Assembly (NCBI GenBank): GCA_028291345.1 | Contig: JAQGIF010000003.1 | Location: 1-47,442 of the forward strand | Source: Rhodospirillales bacterium | Lineage (GTDB): Bacteria; Pseudomonadota; Alphaproteobacteria; BOG-932; Roseiterribacteraceae | DNA length: 47,442 nt | Direction: 5' to 3' | Shown here: piece by piece, positions 34,970 through 42,185 of the stretch | Layout: the number at the start of each line of letters is the position of its first letter | How positions within the stretch are numbered: the stretch's first letter is position 1 | Program-made: the position numbers and the translations under genes | Notes under the pieces: generated by a model | Databases searched by the model: none | What the model saw: the letters and a program-made list of their open reading frames with translations, nothing else | What the model was told of the DNA's origin: nothing

Positions 34970-36310
34970 TCAGGCCATCACTTCGCTGATGGTCTTCGAG
35001 GTCAGCATCGAGTCCGTGCCCCAGCTGTTGATCGGCACACCGACCGCCTGCTGGACCGTCAGCCCGACGCGGGTCGACGGATCGCCCTTCGCGGCGACAT
35101 GGATGCCGGTCTTCATCCGTCCACCGGCGCTGCCGGCGGTAATGAGCGGCATGTTGTCGAGACTGTGGACCTTGGCATAACCGGTATCGGTGTTGGCGAG
35201 CAGCAGCATGCGGTCGAGCAGAGTGCCCTGTCCTTCCTTGATGCCGTCCAACGCGGTCAGCATGTCGGCGAGGCCGTGACCGGCCTGGCTGGCGAACCAG
35301 GTGACGTTCGGCTGATAACCCAGCTGCGCATCAACCGTTTCCTCGTGGCTGAACACGTGATGGGTCATCGACGAGCCGGTCCGCCGCAGCGACGAGGTCG
35401 CGTCGCTGAAGGTCACGTTGATGACCCGCGTCTGGCCGCAGGCGAGCGCATGAGACAGCAGGCCAGCGAACAGCTTGTGGTTAGCGGTGACCTGGGTGAT
35501 TTCCGTTCCGGGAGTCACCTCTTCCAGCTTGGTCGGCACGCTGCAGGCTTCGAGCGGCGCGGGCTTCTGCAATTCGAGGTCGAGCTGCTGTTCGATCTGG
35601 CGCAAAGATGAGAAATATTCGTCCAGGCGCGCACGGTCGGAAGCGCCGAGAGTCTTCATCAAATCGTCGCGCTGGTCCTTGACCGCCGAGAGCACGCTCT
35701 GGCGCGCCATGACCTGCGGATCGGGCGTGAAGTCGGCGGCGTTCGGATCCTTGAACTCCGGCCCGAAGATACGGGTGTAGAGCGCAACGGGCGAGGTTTC
35801 GGCCGGGTTGAGGGCGGCGCCGGGGCGGCGGCTATAGGAATGGGCCGGGTTCCCGGTCGAGGTGACCTCGATCGAGCGGAAGCGCGTCTTGGTGCCGATC
35901 ACCTCGCTGACCAGCATATCGACGGTGGGCAGGATCACACGTTCCTCGCGCGGGGTCGTGCCGGTGAGAACCGCCCATTCGCCGGTGAAGTGGGTGATCA
36001 TCGGGCGGCCGTCGAGGATGACCTTCGTGCCGGAATAGACATTGACCTTGTCCTTGAACGGGGTCAGCGGTTCCAGCTCGGGACCGAACTGGGTGATCTT
36101 GCCCTCGCCCTTCGGTTCCCAGCGGCCCGGATTGAGGCCGAGGCCCCAGAACCAGGTGCCGAACGCCACTGGCAATGCCGCGCCGTTCGCGAAGGCGGTG
36201 CCGTTCGTGTCGAGGAAGCAATCCAGGAAAGGCACGCCGATCGTCACAGCGCTGCCGCCGAGCATGCCTTTGAGGATATTGCGGCGATTGACTTGCTTGA
36301 GAGGGATCAT
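34970..36310 (-). CDS. DUF1552 family protein, Tat-exported
   Basis: 446 residues. The N-terminus NRRNILKGMLGGSAVTIGVPFLD is a twin-arginine signal (core NRRNILKG), so the protein folds in the cytoplasm before export. DUF1552 spans the rest, with FGTWFWGLGLNPGRWEP near the start, THFTGEWAVLTGT, SIEVTSTGNPAHSYS and the ending HGLADMLTALDGIKEG…LLLANTDTGYAKVHSLDNMP, recognised by LLANTDTGYAKVHS. The family is common in Planctomycetes and myxobacteria, where it is coded with DUF1592 proteins; its activity is unknown. It starts 12 bases after the DUF1592 gene. Confidence 0.9.
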   Translation of the reverse strand: MIPLKQVNRRNILKGMLGGSAVTIGVPFLDCFLDTNGTAFANGAALPVAFGTWFWGLGLNPGRWEPKGEGKITQFGPELEPLTPFKDKVNVYSGTKVILDGRPMITHFTGEWAVLTGTTPREERVILPTVDMLVSEVIGTKTRFRSIEVTSTGNPAHSYSRRPGAALNPAETSPVALYTRIFGPEFKDPNAADFTPDPQVMARQSVLSAVKDQRDDLMKTLGASDRARLDEYFSSLRQIEQQLDLELQKPAPLEACSVPTKLEEVTPGTEITQVTANHKLFAGLLSHALACGQTRVINVTFSDATSSLRRTGSSMTHHVFSHEETVDAQLGYQPNVTWFASQAGHGLADMLTALDGIKEGQGTLLDRMLLLANTDTGYAKVHSLDNMPLITAGSAGGRMKTGIHVAAKGDPSTRVGLTVQQAVGVPINSWGTDSMLTSKTISEVMA

Positions 36311-36322
36311 TGCTGACGCTCC

Positions 36323-38062
36323 TTAATGTTCAGATGCGAGTTTGGAAGGAGATGGCGTATCGATCGCCCCCGTCTGCGGCGGAAGTGCACGGTAGAAAAC
36401 GTCGCTCGAGGCGATGTTGCGGAGCAGATCCGGGAATTTATAGCCGCTGGCCTCAAAGTTCTTCTGCAAGTCGCTCTTCATCCATTCAGATTCGGATTTG
36501 TTGGGCTTATGGCCAGCAGCGAATTCATAGAGGCGGTTGACAATGCAATTGCTGGTCGCCGGGTTGTCGTGCACGGCCTTACCGAGCCCGACGACGTCGT
36601 TGAACTTCAAACCGTCCAGCTCACCGCTAGCATCAATCGCGGCGCCGTTTTCCATGGAGCGATAACCACCGATCGTGTCGAAGTTCTCCAGCGCCAAGCC
36701 GACCGGATCCATCAGCTTGTGACAGCCGACGCAGGTCGCTTCGGTGGCGTGGGCCTTCAACCGCTGCCGCGCCGTCTTGAAGTTCGGATTGGTAGTGTCC
36801 TGGACCAGATTGAAATTTACATTCCCCGGCGGGTCGGGGACCTTCTGGCACAGCATGACCTCACGAAGCGCCTTGCCCCGCACGGTCGCCGAACTGCGGC
36901 CCGGCTGCGAATGCAGCCCGACGAAGCTGGCTTCGGTCAGGATTCCCGCCTGCGGAACGTCGGCAGGAAATTCGAACGGAACCCAAGGCGCGAGCACACC
37001 CTCGGGGAAGGTCGCCTGAACGCGGTAGATCGAGGCCAGCAACGGCGTGAGGAACGTTTTGTGGGTGGTGAACAGATCGCGGTAATCGCCCGTCTGCACC
37101 AGCAGATGATCAACGATCGTCCGAAGCGTCTGTTCTTGTGAGTCGCTCAGCACGTTGGACGTGAATTTCGGATAGAGCGTCGTGTCCTTGGCGAGCGTGT
37201 TGAAGCCGTCGAAGGCCAGCATGTCGCTGAAGAAGGCGCGAACGCCGGTTTCGACACGGGGTGACGCCAGCATCCGGTCGACCTGCTTCTTGAGGCCGCT
37301 GGAAGTATTGAGGTCTCCCTTCTCCGCCGCGGTCAGCAATTCGGGATCGGGCGCGGCATTCCACAGGAAGAAGCTAAGCCGCGACGCCTTGGAATAGGCT
37401 GTCAGGCGATACCAACCGGCATGATCCGGATCGGGCTCGACCGCTTCCTGACGAAAGAGGAATTGCGGTGCCTCAAGCAGGCCGGCAAGGCTCAGGCCCA
37501 GGCCGCTATAGAAATTCTTGACCTTCGTCGCCGATGCATTGGCCGCGGCAACCTGTGACGCCAACTCACGGTCGGTCAGTGGACGACGATAAAGCAGACG
37601 CCCAACCTTGCTGAGGAATTGCTTGGCGCAGGCATCGTCCGCGGCCGTGTCTGAAGCCGGCTTGCAGGGGACCAGCAGCGCGCGATGCTTTTCATCCACG
37701 ACCTGCGCCGCGATCGAGCGGGCCATATTGTCATATTGCTCGAGACCCGCCGCGGTCACGCTGACCTGACCGGCGCCGACGGCCAACAGACCGGCATCGC
37801 GTACGTCCGGCTCGAACCGGCCGCCGAGCGAAACGGTGGAGCCGAAGACGTCCGTGATGATCTGGCGGTATTGCTCCTGCGTCAGCCGGCGCATCGCGAC
37901 GGCCCCCGCCGCGGGCGCGCTGTCGGCACGTGCCGTATCGGCGATCCCGACGAGGCTGAGCGCGGCCATCGCACCGCCCAGTATCATGGCGCGGAGCGGT
38001 ATGCTCCGCCGATAGATCCCACTTCTGCTCGTCATTCCCTTGCCCTTATCGTTGTAGGTCAT
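36323..38062 (-). CDS. DUF1592-type multidomain exported protein with one c-type haem site
   Basis: 579 residues from the ATG at 38062; an ATG 27 bases later, behind AAGGGCAAGGGA, is an alternative. A signal peptide (AMILGGAMAALSLVGIADTARA) is followed by the DUF1587/1595/1592/1588/1585 series typical of planctomycetal proteins: RRLTQEQYRQIITDVFG, VGRLLYRRPLTDREL, SRLSFFLWNAAPD, GLHSQPGRSSATVRGKALRE, and CVGCHKLMDPVGLALENFD. CVGCH at 444–448 is a single c-type haem-binding motif in the position usual for DUF1588. The pairing with DUF1552 is the known genomic association. A redox role is inferred. Confidence 0.9.
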   Translation of the reverse strand: MTYNDKGKGMTSRSGIYRRSIPLRAMILGGAMAALSLVGIADTARADSAPAAGAVAMRRLTQEQYRQIITDVFGSTVSLGGRFEPDVRDAGLLAVGAGQVSVTAAGLEQYDNMARSIAAQVVDEKHRALLVPCKPASDTAADDACAKQFLSKVGRLLYRRPLTDRELASQVAAANASATKVKNFYSGLGLSLAGLLEAPQFLFRQEAVEPDPDHAGWYRLTAYSKASRLSFFLWNAAPDPELLTAAEKGDLNTSSGLKKQVDRMLASPRVETGVRAFFSDMLAFDGFNTLAKDTTLYPKFTSNVLSDSQEQTLRTIVDHLLVQTGDYRDLFTTHKTFLTPLLASIYRVQATFPEGVLAPWVPFEFPADVPQAGILTEASFVGLHSQPGRSSATVRGKALREVMLCQKVPDPPGNVNFNLVQDTTNPNFKTARQRLKAHATEATCVGCHKLMDPVGLALENFDTIGGYRSMENGAAIDASGELDGLKFNDVVGLGKAVHDNPATSNCIVNRLYEFAAGHKPNKSESEWMKSDLQKNFEASGYKFPDLLRNIASSDVFYRALPPQTGAIDTPSPSKLASEH

Positions 38063-38094
38063 TATTGCCCCGCCCGCTTCAAAATACCTGGGCT

Positions 38095-39258
38095 TCAATG
38101 TGCTTGCGCCAAGCGCTGAACCTTGCCGGCCAGCGCGGTCTTGTCGCCTTTGTCCGGATGAACCACGAAGGCCGGAACCGCCTCGATCCAATAGGAGGAG
38201 GAAATATACTGGTTCTGCCCCGTGCTGTCGGGATAGGCGTCGGCCATTTTCTTCATCGCGTAATAGATGCCCGGCGCATCGATCGACAGGTTGAGTTCAT
38301 TGACCGACCCGCCGAGCGCATAGCCGGTATAGACCGGTAGCCAGGGCTGATAGCCACCCAGAATGCCCTTGGCAGTGCCGTCCGGATTCAGAGTGAGCCG
38401 GATCCGCGTCTGCTTGAAGCGATATTCCGAGACGCCAAACGGGTCCTGGATCATGTAGAACTCGAACGGGTCGGTGGTGAGCGTCCCGTTCTTCATCGTC
38501 GCATGCGCAACATTCTGCATGCGCGGATCGTTGTCGGCCTGGAATGTCAGATCGGCTTGCGGCTCGCCCGCCGCATTGCGCATGATCGGGCCGGTCGAAC
38601 GATAGAAGCCGACCTTGACGTCGCCGTCCATGATCGAGCCATCGGCATTATGCTCGATTCCGGAGACCTCGATCACCCATGCGGGCATCTGGTCCCGGGT
38701 CATGTCCCACTGGATCGCCGGGAAGGTCGGGCGAGAACCGCCGCTCGCCCGCGCGGTGATGAAACAGCCAAGCGCGCGGTAGAGCTTGTCGTCTACACCC
38801 GTTTCCTTAGTCTGCGGATCGACGAAATCGTCTGGCCCGTTCTTGCCATCGAGATTGAAACCGTAAGCGACATGGCCCTTAGCCGTCTTGACATTCGGAT
38901 CGGGAATTGCGGTCGGGTGGGTGTAGATATTGACCGGCTTGCCATCGACCTTCCCGCGCATCACGACCGCGCCGTACATGTTGTTCGGAAAGTCCTTGTA
39001 TGCGGCTTCGATTTCCGCCGGGCTTTTTCCCATGTCGGTCAGCCACTTGCGCGCCATTACCTCTGACAATGGGTTGGTGCCTTCCGGGCAATCGTCGGCC
39101 TGCGATTCAGCGGCCATATAGAACCAGCTGACAACAAAGCCCCGCGTTTCCGCCATCGCGGCGCGCGCCGTGAGACCAGACGCCAGCAGGGCAACCGCGG
39201 CAACCGCCAGGCCGCGTTCCAAAAGATGGCGCGCCCGACCCGTTCCGTTTCCGATCAT
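38095..39258 (-). CDS. Exported protein of unknown family, paralogue A
   Basis: 387 residues from the ATG at 39258, chosen because GGGGAG lies 7 bases upstream; an ATG 15 bases earlier is also open. The signal peptide GLAVAAVALLASGLTARAAMA is followed by a mature start ETRGFVVSWFYMA. It is about half identical along its whole length to the next upstream gene, sharing VDxxLYRALGCF, IQWDMTRDQMPAWVI, GILGGYQPW and DAPGIYYAMKKMADAYPD. Two cysteines are conserved in both copies (DDCPEG and ALGCF), suggesting a disulfide. No haem or metal motif is seen. Function unknown. Confidence 0.82.
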   Translation of the reverse strand: MIGNGTGRARHLLERGLAVAAVALLASGLTARAAMAETRGFVVSWFYMAAESQADDCPEGTNPLSEVMARKWLTDMGKSPAEIEAAYKDFPNNMYGAVVMRGKVDGKPVNIYTHPTAIPDPNVKTAKGHVAYGFNLDGKNGPDDFVDPQTKETGVDDKLYRALGCFITARASGGSRPTFPAIQWDMTRDQMPAWVIEVSGIEHNADGSIMDGDVKVGFYRSTGPIMRNAAGEPQADLTFQADNDPRMQNVAHATMKNGTLTTDPFEFYMIQDPFGVSEYRFKQTRIRLTLNPDGTAKGILGGYQPWLPVYTGYALGGSVNELNLSIDAPGIYYAMKKMADAYPDSTGQNQYISSSYWIEAVPAFVVHPDKGDKTALAGKVQRLAQAH

Positions 39259-39286
39259 AGAATTGCTCCCCATATCGACTGCCTTT

Positions 39287-40483
39287 TCAATGCACGCGGA
39301 CCGCGTCGGGCGCGCTCTCCGCCGATGCTGTTTTGCTTGGTTCCTGCGGCTTCACCACGAATGCTGGAATGCCTTCGATGACGAAGGCGCACGAGATTGC
39401 CGTATTCTGGCCTGTTTTGTCGGGATAGGCATCCGCCATTTTCTTCAGTGCATAGTAAATCCCGGGCGCGTCGACCGACAGATTGACCTCGTTCGTCGAA
39501 CCCGGCAGGCCATAGCTCACATAGAGCGGCATCCAGGGCTGATAGCCGCCCAGTATCCCCGTTACTGTGCCGTCCCGCTTTATTGTCAGCCGCAGTTTCG
39601 CATCCATTATATGGTATTCCGGAACGGCAAATGGATCGTCGACCATATTGAAAACAAATCTCTCGCTCGTGAAGACGCCGTTATGGATCTTTCCATTCAC
39701 GGTGTTCTGCGAGCGCAGGTCCGAATCGACATTGAAGGTCATATCCGATTGCGGCTCGCCCGAGACGTTGCGGATGACGGGCCCGGTCGCACGATGAATA
39801 TCAACAGTGGCGTCGCCATCCTTGATCGATCCGTCCGCGTTCGCCTCGACGCCGTCGATCCTGATCACCCACGCCGGCATTTGGTCGCGCGTCATATCCC
39901 ATTGGATCGCCGGATAGCTCGGCCGTTCCGGCGGCATCGCCCGTTCGGTGTGGAAGCACCCGAGCGCGCGGTACAGCTGGTTATCTACCCCCGCTTCGTT
40001 GGTCTCGGGGTCCACGAAATCGTCCGCCTTGACCTTGCCATCTAGGTTAAAGCCATAGGCAAAGTGGCCCTTGACGGTGTGGACCATCGGATCCGGCTCG
40101 GACGCGGGATTCTGATAGATATTGACCTGCTGGCCATTGATGCGGCCGCGATTGACGATAAGCGGCCGAATGCCGGGATTGTTCGGAAAACCGACCATCA
40201 GAGCATCGACCTCATCGGGCGTTTTGCCGATATTCTTGAGGATGTTGCGAACCATGACATCGGCGTTCGGATTCAGGCCTGCGGGACAATCGCCATCCTG
40301 CGAATAGCTCGCCCGATGGAACCAACTGACAACGTAACCACGCGTCTCGCCGGCCGATGCGCTGCTCAGCGGCACGGCGAAGGACGCCAAAGCTGCGAGC
40401 CCCATGCAGCCCAGCGCCGCCTTCGACCGGAGCCGGCGCATAATCCGCGCCTGCCCGACCGATAACGATGTCTGTTTCAGCAT
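39287..40483 (-). CDS. Exported protein of unknown family, paralogue B
   Basis: 398 residues with a signal peptide ending SFAVPLSSASA. The mature start ETRGYVVSWFHRA mirrors paralogue A. Shared blocks include YAFGFNLDG-like FAYGFNLDGK, LYRALGCF, IQWDMTRDQMPAWVI, GILGGYQPW and DAPGIYYALKKMADAYPD. The conserved cysteine pair is GDCPAG and ALGCF; a third cysteine (ISCAFVIEG) is unique to this copy. GGGGAGG lies 8 bases before the ATG. It is the first gene of the leftward cluster, directly behind the palindrome-containing promoter. A tandem duplication has produced the pair. Confidence 0.82.
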   Translation of the reverse strand: MLKQTSLSVGQARIMRRLRSKAALGCMGLAALASFAVPLSSASAGETRGYVVSWFHRASYSQDGDCPAGLNPNADVMVRNILKNIGKTPDEVDALMVGFPNNPGIRPLIVNRGRINGQQVNIYQNPASEPDPMVHTVKGHFAYGFNLDGKVKADDFVDPETNEAGVDNQLYRALGCFHTERAMPPERPSYPAIQWDMTRDQMPAWVIRIDGVEANADGSIKDGDATVDIHRATGPVIRNVSGEPQSDMTFNVDSDLRSQNTVNGKIHNGVFTSERFVFNMVDDPFAVPEYHIMDAKLRLTIKRDGTVTGILGGYQPWMPLYVSYGLPGSTNEVNLSVDAPGIYYALKKMADAYPDKTGQNTAISCAFVIEGIPAFVVKPQEPSKTASAESAPDAVRVH

Positions 40484-40546
40484 GTTATGCGCCTCCCCAG
40501 CCCAAACCGCGACGACCGGCTTTCATGCCGCATCATTTATATGTTG

Positions 40547-40574
40547 AGTATGACACAACAATGTGTCGCGTCAA
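40547..40574 (-). promoter_or_regulatory. Promoter with an operator-like palindrome in its spacer
   Basis: On the minus strand, TTGACG (40574–40569) and CATACT (40552–40547) are 16 bases apart and head the exported cluster. The perfect inverted repeat GACACA-4-TGTGTC (40552–40567) fills the spacer. A protein bound there would block RNA polymerase, so a repressor operator is likely. The regulator is not identified; the TetR gene at 41565 is one candidate, but it has a different palindrome of its own. Confidence 0.5.
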
Positions 40575-40621
40575 AGACTCTCGTTAGCGAAATAAGAAGA
40601 GGACCGCGCTTCCGCCCCGGC

Positions 40622-41092
40622 TCAGCGCTTGACGGAAGCCGCTCTCAGCGCCGCCGAAACCGCCGTATCGAGTGCGACCAGGAAACGGGACCGGTCGGAT
40701 TTTGCGAAGGAAGACGGTCCGCCGGTCGCGACTCCGAGTTCCCGCAAATGCCGACCTATCTCGCGACCAGCCAGCGCGCTGCCGATATTGTCGGACGTCC
40801 AGAGCTTGCCGTTGTGCGCCAAAGCGCGGGCGTTTTTCGCCAGGCAGCGGGATGCCAAGGGGATGTCGGCAGTCACGCAGATATCGGACGATGTGATGTG
40901 CTCGGCGATCCAGTCGTCAGCAATATCGGCGCCCTCGCCCACCGTGATCATCTTGATCGCCGGGTTGGGGACCGGCCGAATCGGCCGGGAGCCGTTAGAA
41001 ACGACATAGACCGTCAAAGTGTATCGCGCCGCGACGCGATACACTTCCTCGCGAACCGGACAGGCGTCCGCGTCTATATAGATATCGGTCAC
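40622..41092 (-). CDS. YaiI/YqxD family protein (UPF0178, DUF188)
   Basis: 156 residues, the usual length. The N-terminal IYIDADACPVREEVYRVA and the middle ICVTADIPLASRCLAKNARALAHNG, recognised by TADIPLASRCLAKNA, are the family hallmarks of this PIN-like fold. Conserved aspartates in DADACP and TADIPLA suggest a metal-dependent nuclease, but no activity is established for the family. It is downstream of and codirectional with the small protein at 41115. Confidence 0.9.
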   Translation of the reverse strand: MTDIYIDADACPVREEVYRVAARYTLTVYVVSNGSRPIRPVPNPAIKMITVGEGADIADDWIAEHITSSDICVTADIPLASRCLAKNARALAHNGKLWTSDNIGSALAGREIGRHLRELGVATGGPSSFAKSDRSRFLVALDTAVSAALRAASVKR

Positions 41093-41114
41093 GTCCGATT
41101 GATGTCGATCGGGT

Positions 41115-41339
41115 CTACCGAATCGGCGACCGCTTCATCGATTTGATAGGGCCGCGCGACCGGCCAGACATCTCGGCGATCTTGCGGTCCTGGGCCTCGA
41201 TCAGCGCCTTGGCCGAGTTGTCGCCGTCGATTGGGTCGAGATCGGCGCTCGCCACGCGACGGTTCGAGGTCATTGCCCCATCCTGATAGATGACGTCGAA
41301 TGCGATGAATTCGCTTTCCGCAGGTTTCTTGCGAGCCAT
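41115..41339 (-). CDS. Small conserved hypothetical protein
   Basis: 74 residues from the ATG at 41339, with AGGAAG about 10 bases upstream. The strand-rich start ESEFIAFDVIYQDGAMTSNRRV and the basic end GRSRGPIKSMKRSPIR look like a real small protein of a type I associate with sphingomonads; no function is known. There is no signal peptide or membrane segment. The frame continues upstream only through sequence without similarity. It lies 22 bases before the YaiI gene. Confidence 0.6.
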   Translation of the reverse strand: MARKKPAESEFIAFDVIYQDGAMTSNRRVASADLDPIDGDNSAKALIEAQDRKIAEMSGRSRGPIKSMKRSPIR

Positions 41340-41525
41340 GGGTAGTTGCTTCCTGTTGGTCGGCGGTTCCAGACGAGCGGTCTTATATGGGTGGCCCTGC
41401 ATTGTCACGCCAGCCACGCTCCTGCGCCACAAATGCATGCCGATTGCGCATAGCTGGCATGGAGGAAATCTGGTGCAAACGGTCGCACCAATATTGCGTT
41501 GCAGCACACCGAGCCATACTTAGAT

Positions 41526-41539
41526 ACGAGACGTTTCGT
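41526..41539. promoter_or_regulatory. Imperfect palindrome, candidate TetR operator
   Basis: ACGAGACGTTTCGT pairs at 12 of 14 positions about its centre and is followed by further TTTCG repeats (to 41553). It lies 26 bases before the TetR start and resembles the short palindromes at which TetR regulators control their own pump operons. Autoregulation is inferred. Confidence 0.4.
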
Positions 41540-41564
41540 TTCGTTTAATTTCGTGAATGGTCCG

Positions 41565-42182
41565 ATGGTCCCCGTTTTAGTCGACCCAGCGCCTGCCACA
41601 CGTGGCGGTCGTCCGCGCAGCGAAGACTGCCGCCAGAAGGTCCTAGCCGCCGCCGATACTTTGTTCGCGCGCGAAGGGCTTGCGCGCATGTCGGTGGACG
41701 GCATCGCCCAGTCGGCCGGGGTCAGCAAGGCCACGATCTATCGCTGGTGGCCCAACAAGTCGGCCATTGTCATGGAAGCGTTGCTGGCCTCGACGGAGGC
41801 TGAGGTCTATGTCCCGGTCAGCCCGTTTCCCGAGGAAGACCTAATCGCCAAAATCAAGCGGACCGTCGCGCTGTTCCGCGGACCGCGCGGGCCGGTCGTC
41901 GCGTCGCTGATCGGCCAAGCGCAGTCAGACCCCGAAATTGCCGAGGCCTATCGTCACCGACTGCTGGGGCCGCGCCGGGCCGCGATGCGCGGCGCCATCC
42001 AGCGCGCGATCGAGGCAGGTCTCTACCGTGCCGATATCGATTTCGATCTGGCGATCGATATCCTCTATGGGCCACTTTATCAGCGCCTACTGCTCCGCCA
42101 TGCACCCTTGGACGAGGCGTTCGAACGTGACTATCCGCCGGTCGCGGTGGCCGCCCTGCGGGTCTATGCAGGGAGGCCATAG
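41565..42182 (+). CDS. TetR/AcrR family transcriptional regulator
   Basis: 205 residues. The N-terminal DNA-binding domain is standard: VLAAADTLFAREGLARMSVDGIAQSAGVSKATIYRWWPNKSAIV, recognised by GVSKATIYRWWPNKSAI. The C-terminal ligand-binding domain is helical and ends near LYQRLLLRHAPLDEAF, a TetR_C_11-like layout. It stands 3 bases before the RND gene on the same strand, so it is probably cotranscribed and controls the pump. The start is uncertain: ATG 41565 or GTG 41553, both without a clear ribosome binding site. Confidence 0.9.
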   Translation: MVPVLVDPAPATRGGRPRSEDCRQKVLAAADTLFAREGLARMSVDGIAQSAGVSKATIYRWWPNKSAIVMEALLASTEAEVYVPVSPFPEEDLIAKIKRTVALFRGPRGPVVASLIGQAQSDPEIAEAYRHRLLGPRRAAMRGAIQRAIEAGLYRADIDFDLAIDILYGPLYQRLLLRHAPLDEAFERDYPPVAVAALRVYAGRP

Positions 42183-42185
42183 GCC

